Program-made: the position numbers and the translations under genes
NCBI GenBank assembly: GCA_017546785.1
Contig: JAFYRW010000023.1
Location: 1 to 48,577, forward strand
Source of the DNA: Bacteroidaceae bacterium
Lineage (GTDB): Bacteria > Bacteroidota > Bacteroidia > Bacteroidales > Bacteroidaceae
Direction of reading: 5' to 3'
DNA length: 48,577 nucleotides
Part shown: one piece after another, positions 9,472 through 18,640 of the stretch
Layout of the letters: the number at the start of each line of letters is the position of its first letter
Position numbering within the stretch: the first letter of the stretch is position 1
The notes under the pieces: model-generated
The model's input: the letters and a program-made list of their open reading frames with translations, nothing else
Database searches by the model: none
What the model was told of the DNA's origin: nothing

Positions 9472-10185
9472 TCAATCGACTATTTTTGTATAGAAATCCT
9501 TGAGCATAGCTTTTGCCGCATCGCTGTACACACCGGGAGTATCCTCAAGGACAAGAGTGCTATCGACACTCCTATTGCACACCTTCTTGCTGAATTCTAC
9601 GAGCACTCTTTTAGGCTGCTTGTGGGGTAGTGTCTTTACTGCCGTTACCCTGCTTGTAGAGAGTCCTTTGAACAATGCTTCATCGCACCATTTCTGTAAT
9701 AAGTCATAGGGAATTACCACCGACAGAGTGCCGTCGTCCGTAAGATTCTCGGTAGCAAATTTCATAAGATCGCCACAGAGCAGAGTATCATCGTGTCGAG
9801 CAGTGGTGCGCTGCTGCGTAGGACATTTCAGGCTATTGCTGAAAAAGGGAGGATTACACAGCATTGCATCGAATTTCTCTTCGACATTATAAACATTTAT
9901 ATCCTCCTTTACAATATCTATTCTGTCACTCCAATCACAGTTTTTTGCATTCTCGGCAGCTTGCTCCGCCGCCAGTGAGTCAATATCCACGCCTGTTACC
10001 TTTGCACTGCTGCGCTGCGCCGCCATTATAGAAACAAGACCGCTACCGCAGCCAATATCCAAGATATTCCTGCAATGGGAAATATTGGACCACGCGCCAA
10101 GCAATACCCCGTCAGTGCCCACTTTCATAGCACACCTTTCGTGGTGAATAGTAAATCTTTTAAATTCAAAATAACTGTTGGACAT
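9472..10185 (-). CDS. trmN6: tRNA1(Val) (adenine(37)-N6)-methyltransferase
   Basis: This 237-residue SAM-dependent methyltransferase is of the YfiC type. The N-terminal KVGTDGVLLGAW (21-32) is a hallmark of the family. Next come the SAM loop DIGCGSG (43-49), acidic VDID (66-69), and the N6-adenine catalytic motif NPPFF (111-115). It methylates A37 of tRNA-Val in E. coli; the substrate here is by homology. It lies 73 bases downstream of tRNA-Thr on the same strand, with a strong hairpin between them, so it is probably transcribed separately. Confidence 0.88.
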   Translation of the reverse strand: MSNSYFEFKRFTIHHERCAMKVGTDGVLLGAWSNISHCRNILDIGCGSGLVSIMAAQRSSAKVTGVDIDSLAAEQAAENAKNCDWSDRIDIVKEDINVYNVEEKFDAMLCNPPFFSNSLKCPTQQRTTARHDDTLLCGDLMKFATENLTDDGTLSVVIPYDLLQKWCDEALFKGLSTSRVTAVKTLPHKQPKRVLVEFSKKVCNRSVDSTLVLEDTPGVYSDAAKAMLKDFYTKIVD

Positions 10186-10210
10186 TTTGCTGTTTTATAA
10201 TGTCGGCTGT

Positions 10211-10257
10211 AAAAAACAAACACTGTAAAATATTGGATTCTAATATTCTACAGTGTT
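10211..10257 (-). terminator. Strong hairpin terminating tRNA-Thr
   Basis: Arms AACACTGTA (10219-10227) and TACAGTGTT (10249-10257) pair perfectly. After one mismatch they are extended by AATATT/AATATT around a 7-base loop. Read on the minus strand the hairpin is followed by a T-rich run (10218-10211). It abuts the tRNA 3' end, so it is the natural tRNA terminator. Confidence 0.8.
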
Positions 10258-10258
10258 G

Positions 10259-10331
<73 letters not shown>

Positions 10332-10355
10332 CTTTAACTTCAATTTAGGTGCTCG

Positions 10356-10387
10356 CAAAGGTAAACGAAAAAATATTCAGTTGCAAT
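10356..10387 (-). promoter_or_regulatory. Promoter for tRNA-Thr
   Basis: On the minus strand, TACCTTTG (10363-10356) matches TAnnTTTG exactly, with ATTG (10387-10384) 20 bases upstream in the -33 position. The start site is expected near 10350, about 19 bases before the mature tRNA. It diverges from the ncRNA promoter at 10428. Confidence 0.72.
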
Positions 10388-10427
10388 TTTTGAAACAAAA
10401 AAAGTGAATAATTGCTTGCGAATTATA

Positions 10428-10458
10428 TTTGTTTCATAGAATTATTTTTATAACTTTG
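10428..10458 (+). promoter_or_regulatory. Promoter for the RNA upstream of purF
   Basis: TTTG (10428-10431) and TAACTTTG (10451-10458) are separated by 19 bases. This is a textbook Bacteroidota -33/-7 pair and the best promoter match in the window. The start site is expected near 10464. Confidence 0.85.
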
Positions 10459-10463
10459 TGCTC

Positions 10464-10691
10464 TGATTTTTGATACCTCCTTCGGGAAAGTACAAAGGCC
10501 TTGAGCGCCATCTTTCCGCAGAGGTTGCATAAAATAGAATTTGTATATTTTAAATACTATGATAAAGCAAAACAATACAAGTATCAAGAGTGTATGCTCA
10601 AGCAAGTGTTTGAGTTATATAACACTTATCGATTCTGCTTGCTTTATTATATTTTGATATATTTGGTCGTTTCGTTTGAAACGACCTTTTT
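10464..10691 (+). ncRNA. Structured RNA: purF leader or stand-alone small RNA
   Basis: A segment of about 230 bases with its own promoter and a terminator folds by eye into a three-way junction. The closing stem is TTGATAC (10470-10476)/GTATCAA (10581-10587). Stem 2 is CCTC/GAGG (10477-10480/10521-10524) continued by GGAAAG/CTTTCC (10485-10490/10512-10517). Stem 3 is TTGTAT/ATACAA (10541-10546/10575-10580). Stems 2 and 3 abut the closing stem with no spacer. A fourth hairpin follows, CAAGCA/TGCTTG plus AGTGTT/AACACT (10599-10641), then the terminator. No coding frame explains it. purF begins 31 bases past the terminator's T run, so the RNA could be an attenuating leader sensing a metabolite. 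It could equally be an independent RNA such as a 6S-like one. I do not recognise a named family. Confidence 0.7.
10665..10691 (+). terminator. Intrinsic terminator between the RNA and purF
   Basis: A 9-bp perfect stem, GGTCGTTTC (10665-10673)/GAAACGACC (10678-10686), with loop GTTT, is followed by TTTTTA. A possible -7 element TATATTTG (10658-10665) overlaps its first base. That element has no good -33 box but might supply purF independently. Confidence 0.88.
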
Positions 10692-10721
10692 ATTTATTGA
10701 TAATCAACTTTTTAAAAAGAT

Positions 10722-12614
10722 ATGGAACCACTATTACACGAGTGCGGAGTTGCAATGATTCGCTTGCGTAAACCCCTAAGCTATTACAACGAAAAGTATG
10801 GAACTTGGGCCTACGGAATGAACAAGCTCTTCTTGTTGATGAACAAACAGTATAACCGCGGACAGCAGGGTGCAGGTATTGCTTGCGTAAAGCTTAAGGC
10901 GAGTCCCGGAGAGGATTATATGTTCCGTGAGCGCAGCGAGGGCGCAGGAGCCATTTCAGAGGTTTTTGCAGCTGCCGAGAGCAACATATTAAAACATCCG
11001 CTCGAAAAGAAGAACGACCCCGAATATGCCTATAAGAATTTCGGCTTTGCAGGAGAATTATATATGGGACATTTGCGTTACTGTGCAACCGGAAAAACCG
11101 GCCTACAGTATGTACACCCCTATTTACGCCGTAACAACTGGAGAGCAAAGAACCTTGCATTGTGCGGAAACTTTCATATAACAAACGTCGATGATGTATT
11201 CCAGGAGCTTGTTTCTCACGGACAGCACCCGCGAGTATATGCCGACACATACATTCTCTTGGAGCTTATGGGTCACCGCCTCGACCGTGAGGTAGAGCGC
11301 GTATTCAAAGAGTGCGAAAATGAAGGACTCAAAGGAATGCAGATCACAAAGAGCATTGAGGACAGAATAGACATTGCCAATGTACTTAAGACATCGGCTC
11401 CCTTGCTCGACGGCGGATACGTTCTTTGCGGAATGACCGGTAGCGGCGAAATGTATGCTATGCGCGATCCGTGGGGCGTACGCACCGCATATTGGTATGC
11501 CGACGACGAGATATTCGTGCTTGCCAGCGAGCGTGCCGCACTACAGACAGCAATGAACCTTAGCGCCGACAAAGTTGTTGAAATGAAGCCCGGCGAAGCT
11601 ATAATTATGAACAAGAACGGAGAGTTGCGTTGCGAGCAGATTATCCCTCAGATAGCGTTCCTTCCTTGTTCGTTCGAGCGCATATACTTCAGTCGCGGAA
11701 ACGATGGAGATATATATAAGGAGAGAAAAATGCTCGGAGCTAACCTACGCGACAAGATTCTCGACGCCGTAGACCACGACCTCGACAACACCGTATTCTC
11801 ATTCATTCCCAATACAGCCGAAATGGCCTTCTACGGAATGCTTGAGTCTATGGAGGATTATCTCAACGAATGGAAATGCAAGGAACTCTCTTCGCGCAAG
11901 GATATAACAAAAGAGGAGATGAGCGCCATTCTCGCAAAGAGAGTGCGTCAGGAGAAGGTTGCCAACAAGGATATCAAAATGCGCACCTTCATCACAACCG
12001 GCGACAAGCGCAACGACCTTGCCGGACACGTATACGACATTACTTACGATACTATCAAGCCAAAGGTAGACAACCTTGTAGTCATCGACGACAGTATCGT
12101 ACGCGGAACAACATTGCGCGAGAGTATCTTAAGCATTCTCGACCGCTTGGAGCCCAAAAGAATTGTCGTTGTATCATCGAGTCCTCAGATTCGCTACCCC
12201 GACTACTACGGAATTGATATGGAGAAATTCGACCACTTTGTCGCATTCTTTGCAGCAATGGAGCTGTTGCGCGATAGAGGATTGATGAATATTGTAAACG
12301 AAACATATGTTGCCTGCGTCGAGGAGCTCAAAAAGCCCTTGAACGAAATGAAGAACTGTACAAAAGCTATTTACGCACCCTTCACTCCCGATGAAATATC
12401 GGACAAGATTGCCGAGCTTCTCAAGCCTGCCACACTACAGGCCGAGGTAAAATTGGTATTCCAGAGCCTCGAGGGATTGCACGACGCTTGTCCCAACCAT
12501 CTTGGCGACTGGTACTTTAGCGGCGATTATCCCACCCCTGGTGGAAATATGCTTGTAAACAGAGCTTTTGTCGAGCATTATGAGAAATATATCATCAGCG
12601 ACGACAAAAAATAA
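10722..12614 (+). CDS. purF: Amidophosphoribosyltransferase (long PurF-like form)
   Basis: This 630-residue cytoplasmic enzyme transfers glutamine amide nitrogen to PRPP, the first step of purine synthesis. The start at ATG 10722 places the catalytic N-terminal Cys at residue 8 (HECGVAM) after a short propeptide, as in PurF. Glutaminase features include NRGQQGAGI and LCGNFHITN. The PRPP-binding loop VVIDDSIVRGTT lies in the C-terminal half. The protein is about 120 residues longer than typical PurF, with insertions in the glutaminase half and a longer C terminus. A long PurF-like form of this kind is familiar from Bacteroidales, which often also carry a standard PurF, so the precise role could be specialised. 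carB follows 84 bases downstream. Confidence 0.88.
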   Translation: MEPLLHECGVAMIRLRKPLSYYNEKYGTWAYGMNKLFLLMNKQYNRGQQGAGIACVKLKASPGEDYMFRERSEGAGAISEVFAAAESNILKHPLEKKNDPEYAYKNFGFAGELYMGHLRYCATGKTGLQYVHPYLRRNNWRAKNLALCGNFHITNVDDVFQELVSHGQHPRVYADTYILLELMGHRLDREVERVFKECENEGLKGMQITKSIEDRIDIANVLKTSAPLLDGGYVLCGMTGSGEMYAMRDPWGVRTAYWYADDEIFVLASERAALQTAMNLSADKVVEMKPGEAIIMNKNGELRCEQIIPQIAFLPCSFERIYFSRGNDGDIYKERKMLGANLRDKILDAVDHDLDNTVFSFIPNTAEMAFYGMLESMEDYLNEWKCKELSSRKDITKEEMSAILAKRVRQEKVANKDIKMRTFITTGDKRNDLAGHVYDITYDTIKPKVDNLVVIDDSIVRGTTLRESILSILDRLEPKRIVVVSSSPQIRYPDYYGIDMEKFDHFVAFFAAMELLRDRGLMNIVNETYVACVEELKKPLNEMKNCTKAIYAPFTPDEISDKIAELLKPATLQAEVKLVFQSLEGLHDACPNHLGDWYFSGDYPTPGGNMLVNRAFVEHYEKYIISDDKK

Positions 12615-12668
12615 CATAACATATTTTCACATTATCAGAATATAGTTTTTTAATTACAAAATTTTGTT

Positions 12669-12676
12669 TATCTTCG
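12669..12676 (+). promoter_or_regulatory. -7 element before carB
   Basis: TATCTTCG followed by C lies 23 bases before ATG 12699. It is the TTCG variant of the Bacteroidota -7 box seen at several other genes here. The upstream region is T-rich, but a precise -33 box is not clear. Confidence 0.5.
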
Positions 12677-12698
12677 CCAAAATAAATTTAATTTCGAT

Positions 12699-15600
12699 AT
12701 GAAAGAGAAACTGAAAAAGGTATTATTGCTAGGTTCCGGTGCTTTGCGCATAGGTCAGGCTGGTGAGTTCGACTATTCTGGTTCACAGGCACTTAAGGCT
12801 TTGCGCGAGGAGGGAATACAGTCGGTATTGATCAACCCCAACGTAGCAACTATACAGACATCAGAGGGTATTGCCGACAAGGTATACTTTTTGCCTGTAA
12901 ACGTTCAAACAGTTGAGGAGGTTATAAAGAAAGAGCGCCCCGATGGTATTTTGCTTGCGTTCGGTGGACAGACAGCGCTCAACTGCGGTACCGAATTGTA
13001 TTTGAACGGCATATTAGATAAATATGGAGTAAAGGTTCTTGGAACCTCGGTAGAGGCTATTATGTACACCGAGGATCGCGATCTTTTCGTAAAGAAGCTC
13101 GATGAGATTCCTATGAAGACTCCCGTGAGCCAGGCTGTCGAGAGTATGGAAGATGCGCTTAAGGCTGCTCACGAGATTGGATTCCCGGTAATGGTACGTT
13201 CGGCATACGCACTCGGAGGATTGGGTAGCGGTATCTGCCGCGACGAGGCAACTTTCAAAGAGCTTGCCGAGAGTGCGTTCACATTCTCTAATCAGATTCT
13301 TGTAGAAGAGTCGTTGTAAGGTTGGAAGGAGATTGAGTTCGAGGTTATCCGCGACGCTAACGACCACTGTTTCACAGTAGCAAGTATGGAGAATTTCGAT
13401 CCTCTTGGTATACACACAGGAGAGTCTATCGTTGTTGCTCCCACCTGCTCACTCAGCGAGGAGCAGCTCAAATTTATGCAGGAAATATCGGTTAAGGCTA
13501 TCCGTCACCTCGGCATCGTCGGCGAGTGTAACATTCAGTATGCATTCAATGCCGAGACAAACGACTACCGTGTAATCGAGGTTAATGCCCGTCTGAGCCG
13601 TTCATCGGCCCTTGCATCAAAGGCAACAGGATATCCTCTCGCATTTGTTGCAGCGAAGATTGCCCTTGGCTACACACTCGACCAGATTGGTGAAATGGGT
13701 ACACCCAACAGCGCATACAAGGCTCCCGAGCTCGACTATCTGATTTGTAAGATTCCCCGTTGGGACCTCACAAAGTTCGCTGGCGTATCACGTCAGATTG
13801 GTTCGAGTATGAAGTCAGTAGGCGAGATTATGTCTATCGGCCGTTCATTCGAGGAGGTTATTCAGAAAGGTCTCCGTATGATCGGTCAGGGTATGCACGG
13901 ATTCGTAGGTAACGAGCATACACATTTCGACAATCTCGACGAAGAACTTGCTAACCCGACTGATATGCGTATCTTCTCAATTGCATCGGCACTCGAGGAG
14001 GGCTACACAATCGAGCGCATCAGCGAGCTCACAAAGATTGATCCCTGGTTCTTGGGAAAACTAAAAAATATCGTCGATTACAAGAATGTCCTTTCAGGAT
14101 ACAACAGCCTTGACGAGCTACCCGACGAGGTATTGCGTAAGGCAAAAGAGCTTGGTTTCTCTGACTTCCAGATTGCACGCTTTGTTCTAAAAAACAGCGG
14201 TGGTATGGAAAATGCATTGCTCGATGTTCGCGCACGTCGTAAACAGAAAGGCATTGTTCCCGCAGTCAAGAGAATCAACACAATCGCATCGGAGCATCCC
14301 GAGCTTACAAACTACCTATATATGACATACGGCACAACCGGCTACGATGTAAACTATTACAAGACCGATAAATCGGTAGTAGTGCTTGGTTCGGGTGCTT
14401 ACCGTATCGGTTCATCGGTTGAGTTCGACTGGTGTTCTGTGAATGCTGTTCAGACAGCACGCAAATTGGGTTATAAGTCAATAATGATAAACTACAACCC
14501 CGAGACTGTATCTACCGACTATGATATGTGCGACCGTCTCTATTTCGATGAGTTGTCATTCGAGCGTGTACTAGACGTAATCGACCTTGAGCAGCCCGGC
14601 GGTGTAATTGTATCGGTTGGAGGACAGATTCCCAACAACCTTGCGATGAAACTGCATCGTCAGTCAGTGCCTATCTTGGGTACATCGCCTCTCTCTATCG
14701 ACCGAGCAGAGAACCGTCACAAATTCTCGGCAATGCTCGACCAGCTTGGCATAGACCAGCCCGCTTGGAAAGAGCTTACAAGCCTCGAGGATATGGAGGC
14801 CTTTGTAGAGAAGGTTGGTTACCCTGTGCTTGTACGTCCCTCTTATGTACTCTCGGGTGCAGCAATGAACGTATGCCACAACGAGGACGAGCTCAAAGAG
14901 TTCTTGCAGATGGCAGCCGAGGTTTCTAAGGAGTATCCTGTGGTTGTATCACAGTTTATGATGGAGACCAAAGAGATTGAGTTCGATGCTGTTGCACAGA
15001 ATGGTGAGGTAGTGGAGTATGCTATTTCGGAGCACGTAGAGTTTGCCGGAGTACACTCGGGCGATGCTACACTCGTGTTCCCCGCACAGAAAATCTATTT
15101 CGAGACAGCACGTCGCATAAAGAAGATAAGCCGTCGCATTGCAAAAGAGCTCAATATCTCGGGTCCTTTCAACATTCAGTTCCTTGCTAAGAACAACGAA
15201 ATTAAAGTAATTGAGTGTAACCTTCGTGCTTCGCGCTCATTCCCCTTCGTTTCAAAGATTCTGAAGCGCAATTTCATCGAGACAGCTACACGCATAATGT
15301 TGGGCGCTCCCTATAGTCAGCCCGATAAGTCGGCATTCGACATTGACTGGATTGGTGTAAAAGCTTCTCAGTTCTCATTCAGCCGCTTGCATCAGGCAGA
15401 CCCCGTCCTTGGTGTTGATATGTCATCTACCGGTGAGGTTGGTTGCATTGGCGACGACTTTGAGGAGGCACTCTTGAATGCGATGATTGCAGTAGGATAC
15501 AACGTTCCCAAAAAGAATGTGATGGTATCATCGGGTGCAGCAAAATCAAAAGTTGATTTGCTCGAATCATCAGCAGTGCTTGCACAGAAAGGATACAACA

Positions 15601-15920
15601 TCTTCGCGACGTCGGGTACAGCAAAATTCCTCAACGAGCACGGAATAAAGGCTACTCCCGTAATGTGGCCCGACGAGGATCCCGCAGCCGAGAACAATGT
15701 TATACAGATGATTTCTGAGCACCGTTTCGACCTTATTATAAATATTCCTAAGAATCACACTAAGCGTGAGCTTACAAACGGTTACAGAATACGTCGTGCG
15801 GCTATCGACCACAATATACCTCTTATCACAAACGCTCGCCTTGCCAGTGCATTCATCCGTGCATTCTGCAAGATAAATCTGAACGAGATTCCTGTTAAGA
15901 GCTGGGACGAGTATAAGTAA
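12699..15920 (+). pseudogene. carB: Carbamoyl-phosphate synthase large subunit, interrupted by one in-frame TAA
   Basis: The frame from ATG 12699 to TAA 15918-15920 has 1,074 codons, matching full-length CarB. It is broken only by TAA at 13317-13319 (codon 207). Residues on both sides align without a gap: EESL, stop, GWKEIEFEVIRDAND, where E. coli reads ESLIGWKE. The stop replaces one residue in the first ATP-grasp domain. The rest is intact: first and second synthetase halves, the second ATP-grasp domain, and the C-terminal MGS-like allosteric domain (about residue 930 on). CarB makes carbamoyl phosphate for pyrimidines and arginine. Restart at ATG 13386 would give an 844-residue fragment lacking part of the first active site. 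Sequencing error, a recent nonsense mutation and readthrough are all possible. The partner carA is not in this window. Confidence 0.9.
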
Positions 15921-15941
15921 ACGATAATATCAAATAGGACA

Positions 15942-15973
15942 AGCAGGCACTCTTTAGGAGTGCCTGCTGTTTT
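15942..15973 (+). terminator. carB terminator
   Basis: A perfect 11-bp stem, AGCAGGCACTC (15942-15952)/GAGTGCCTGCT (15958-15968), with loop TTTAG, is followed by GTTTT. Confidence 0.88.
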
Positions 15974-16009
15974 ATTCTTATAACTATCAATAGTTTGAAA
16001 AGAAAATAT

Positions 16010-16017
16010 TATCTTCG
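16010..16017 (+). promoter_or_regulatory. -7 element before the asparaginase gene
   Basis: TATCTTCG followed by C lies 19 bases before ATG 16037, the same variant as at carB, dnaB and trpS. A TTTG at 15994 is closer (12 bases) than the usual -33 spacing. Confidence 0.45.
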
Positions 16018-16036
16018 CGCCACAAACTGATTTTTT

Positions 16037-17080
16037 ATGAACAACAAAGAAAAACCCTCGATATTACTCATTTACACAGGCGGTACAATTGGTATGATGA
16101 GTAACGCCGAGACAGGAGCATTGGAGAATTTCAATTTCGAGCATCTTTTACGATACGTCCCAGAGATTAAACAGTTCAATCTGAATATCTCATCGCAGAC
16201 ATTCAACCCGCCAATAGACTCCTCTGATATGCACCCCGAGCATTGGGCGAACCTTGTCGAGATTATACACAGCAACTACAACTCATACGACGGCTTTGTG
16301 ATTCTTCACGGAACCGACACAATGGCTTTTACAGCCTCGGCACTGAGCTTTATGCTCGAGGGGCTAAATAAGCCGGTAATTCTCACAGGCAGCCAGTTGC
16401 CGATAGGAGTGTTGCGCACCGACGGAAAAGAGAATCTTCTCACCGCAATAGAGATTGCAGCAGCAAAGAACGCCGATGGTACACCCATCGTCCCTGAGGT
16501 ATGTATCTTCTTCAACCAGAAGCTAATGCGCGGCAACCGCTGCACAAAGATAAGCGCCGAGAGTTTCGACGCATTCAGTTCAAACAACTATCCTGTGCTT
16601 GCAAAAGCCGGCCTCGAGATACAGTACGACTACAAGCAGATAAGGCCATACAACCCTGCAGTCACCCTTGTTCCGCACTACACACTCGACAGCGACATTA
16701 TAATATTTTCGCTCTTCCCGGGAATCAAGCCCGACATTATAAAGAATGTGCTTACCAACGACAGCCTTAAAGGCATTATTTTTAGGACATTCGGTTCGGG
16801 CAATGCGCCGCAGGATGAATGGCTGGTCGAAGCACTCACCGAATCTACCCGTCAAGAAAAGATTATAGTGAACATCACACAATGCAGCACAGGAAGCGTA
16901 AAGATGCACCTTTACGAAACAGGATTACAGCTGCTTGAGTCGGGAATAATCAGTGGTGCCGACCTTACGGTAGAGGCGGCGCTCACAAAGCTGATGTTCC
17001 TGCTGGGCAAGGGCCTCACTCACGATGAGATTCGCAGTGAGATGCGACGCAACATTTGCGGAGAATTGACAGAGAACTGA
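16037..17080 (+). CDS. Type I L-asparaginase
   Basis: This 347-residue enzyme hydrolyses asparagine to aspartate and ammonia. Both catalytic Thr blocks are present: YTGGTIGM with Thr17, and HGTDTMAFTASAL with the Thr93-Asp94 pair. There is no signal peptide, so it is cytoplasmic (type I). Length is as expected. It has its own promoter-like element and follows the carB terminator, so it is a single-gene unit. The downstream galE gene also has its own -7 element. Confidence 0.93.
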   Translation: MNNKEKPSILLIYTGGTIGMMSNAETGALENFNFEHLLRYVPEIKQFNLNISSQTFNPPIDSSDMHPEHWANLVEIIHSNYNSYDGFVILHGTDTMAFTASALSFMLEGLNKPVILTGSQLPIGVLRTDGKENLLTAIEIAAAKNADGTPIVPEVCIFFNQKLMRGNRCTKISAESFDAFSSNNYPVLAKAGLEIQYDYKQIRPYNPAVTLVPHYTLDSDIIIFSLFPGIKPDIIKNVLTNDSLKGIIFRTFGSGNAPQDEWLVEALTESTRQEKIIVNITQCSTGSVKMHLYETGLQLLESGIISGADLTVEAALTKLMFLLGKGLTHDEIRSEMRRNICGELTEN

Positions 17081-17131
17081 TAAATTCGTAAAAAAATGCC
17101 GCTACAAATAGCCGTTTATGAATATTTTATC

Positions 17132-17139
17132 TAAATTTG
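17132..17139 (+). promoter_or_regulatory. -7 element before galE
   Basis: TAAATTTG followed by C matches TAnnTTTG and lies 51 bases before ATG 17191. It lies in the upstream extension of the open frame (first possible start TTG 17137), which argues for the ATG start. Confidence 0.55.
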
Positions 17140-17190
17140 CGATTGTCAATACCTAAAGGACATAATCAATTTATTAAATACTATACAAAA

Positions 17191-18222
17191 ATGAAAAGAA
17201 TTTTGGTAACCGGTGGTACCGGTTTTATCGGTTCACACACCGTTGTTGAGCTACAGAACAGCGGTTACGAGGTAATTATCATCGACAACCTCTCAAACTC
17301 AAAAGTTGAGGTAGTAGACAATATCGAGAAAATTACCGGCATTCGTCCTGTTTTTGAGAAACTCGACTGCTGCGACCTCGAAGGTCTCGACAATTTGTTC
17401 ACAAAGTACGCAGGCATTGAGGCTATCATCCACTTTGCAGCAAGCAAAGCTGTAGGTGAGTCGGTAGAGCAGCCCTTGAAGTACTACCGCAACAACATCG
17501 TTTCTCTTGTAAATTTGTTGGAGCTTATGCCCAAACACAATGTAAAGGGTATTGTATTCTCATCATCTTGTACAGTATACGGACAGCCCGACGTACTCCC
17601 CGTTACCGAGGCTGCTCCCACAAAGGTTGCCGAATCTCCCTATGGTAATACAAAACAGATTAACGAGGAGATTATCTGCGACACAGTAAAATCGGGTTCT
17701 CCTGTAGAGGCAATTATGTTGCGCTACTTTAACCCCATCGGTGCACACCCCACAGCACTCATCGGCGAGTTGCCTCTTGGTGTTCCCCAGAATCTTCTTC
17801 CCTACGTTACACAGACAGCTATGGGTATCCGCGAGTGCTTGAGCGTATTCGGCGACGACTACGATACCCCCGACGGTTCTTGTATCCGCGACTATATCTA
17901 CGTAGTAGACCTTGCTAAAGCACACGTAAAGGCTATCGACCGCATTCTCAACAAGGAAATGGCACAGAACCCCGAGGTATTCAACCTTGGTACAGGCCGC
18001 GGTCTCTCGGTACTCGAGCTCATCAACGAGTTTGAGGCTGCTACAGGCGTTAAGCTCAACTACAAGATTGTAGGCCGCCGTGCAGGCGATATTGTAAAGG
18101 TGTGGGCTAACCCCGAGCGCGCAAACAACGTTCTTGGCTGGAGCGCAGATACTCCTATCCGCGACGTCCTTGCTTCTGCTTGGAAATGGCAGCAGAAATT
18201 GCGCGAGGATGGTATAATGTAA
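17191..18222 (+). CDS. galE: UDP-glucose 4-epimerase
   Basis: From ATG 17191 the product has 343 residues; the TTG start at 17137 is rejected because the promoter -7 box overlaps it. The N-terminal NAD-binding motif is GGTGFIGSH. SSSCTVYG and the YGNTK pair supply the catalytic Ser/Thr, Tyr and Lys of the short-chain dehydrogenase fold. It interconverts UDP-glucose and UDP-galactose (possibly their GlcNAc forms) in the cytoplasm for envelope sugars. Substrate range cannot be read from these motifs. It ends at a strong terminator. Confidence 0.94.
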   Translation: MKRILVTGGTGFIGSHTVVELQNSGYEVIIIDNLSNSKVEVVDNIEKITGIRPVFEKLDCCDLEGLDNLFTKYAGIEAIIHFAASKAVGESVEQPLKYYRNNIVSLVNLLELMPKHNVKGIVFSSSCTVYGQPDVLPVTEAAPTKVAESPYGNTKQINEEIICDTVKSGSPVEAIMLRYFNPIGAHPTALIGELPLGVPQNLLPYVTQTAMGIRECLSVFGDDYDTPDGSCIRDYIYVVDLAKAHVKAIDRILNKEMAQNPEVFNLGTGRGLSVLELINEFEAATGVKLNYKIVGRRAGDIVKVWANPERANNVLGWSADTPIRDVLASAWKWQQKLREDGIM

Positions 18223-18243
18223 TTACAAAGAAACATCTATACG

Positions 18244-18277
18244 CCCCTTATTGCCCAATGAGCAATAAGGGGTTTTT
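18244..18277 (+). terminator. galE terminator
   Basis: A perfect 11-bp stem, CCCCTTATTGC (18244-18254)/GCAATAAGGGG (18262-18272), is followed by TTTTT. Confidence 0.92.
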
Positions 18278-18302
18278 AATTTATAAGTAAACCAAAGCAA
18301 AT

Positions 18303-18339
18303 AACTCCAATAGCCGCCTTCTCGACAACGATTGGAGTT
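18303..18339. repeat. 9-bp inverted repeat in the galE-ispE gap
   Basis: AACTCCAAT (18303-18311) and ATTGGAGTT (18331-18339) are exact reverse complements across 19 bases. No T run follows on either strand, so it is not an obvious terminator. It could be a protein-binding site or part of an RNA fold. No gene is seen around it. Confidence 0.5.
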
Positions 18340-18445
18340 TATAGATTATAACCGACAGCCTTTACAAGAGTCTACAAAAAAGTCTATTCCTTAAAAGCAT
18401 CAGTATAATTGCATTCTCTACCTTTTCACCTTTTTTAACCCCTAT

Positions 18446-18482
18446 AAAAAAACAAACAGCCCGTAAAGGCTGTTTATTTTTT
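18446..18482. terminator. Bidirectional terminator between galE and ispE
   Basis: The stem AAACAGCC (18454-18461)/GGCTGTTT (18468-18475) has an A run on its left and a T run on its right, so it can stop transcription in both directions. On the minus strand it lies about 170 bases past the ispE stop and would end any RNA made from 18483-18646. Confidence 0.8.
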
Positions 18483-18640
18483 GCAACTCACCTGAAACTC
18501 TTCCCGGATATGTGAATACCTGTGTAGAGTGCTTTATGTTCAACGCATAAACAGGCTAATGAATTGCATAGTAGTTTTGTCGTGTTTTATTTTGTGTTTG
18601 TGTTATGGTTGCCTCCTGATGTGAATCACGGGGCAACTGA
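18483..18640. other. Gene-free stretch with several hairpins; possible structured RNA
   Basis: No coding frame beyond a nine-codon ATG frame is visible. Three foldable elements are seen. The first is GGATAT-GTGA-ATACC (18506-18520), bracketed by ACTCT/AGAGT (18497-18501/18526-18530). The second is CCTGT/ACAGG with TTTATG/CATAAA (18519-18555). The third is GTTGCC-T-CC-TGAT-GTGA-ATCA-C-GG-GGCAAC (18608-18637). The first and third both close on a GTGA loop (GNRA type). Read on the minus strand this would be the 3' end of the ispE transcript or a separate RNA ending at the terminator at 18446. Orientation is unresolved. Confidence 0.45.

Noticed and set aside
10501-10758. Frame 10501-10758 overlapping the RNA and purF start
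   Set aside because: It crosses the terminator hairpin and enters purF in another frame; composition is not protein-like.
13014-13415. Antisense frame opposite carB
   Set aside because: It is a shadow of carB codons, without independent start signal.
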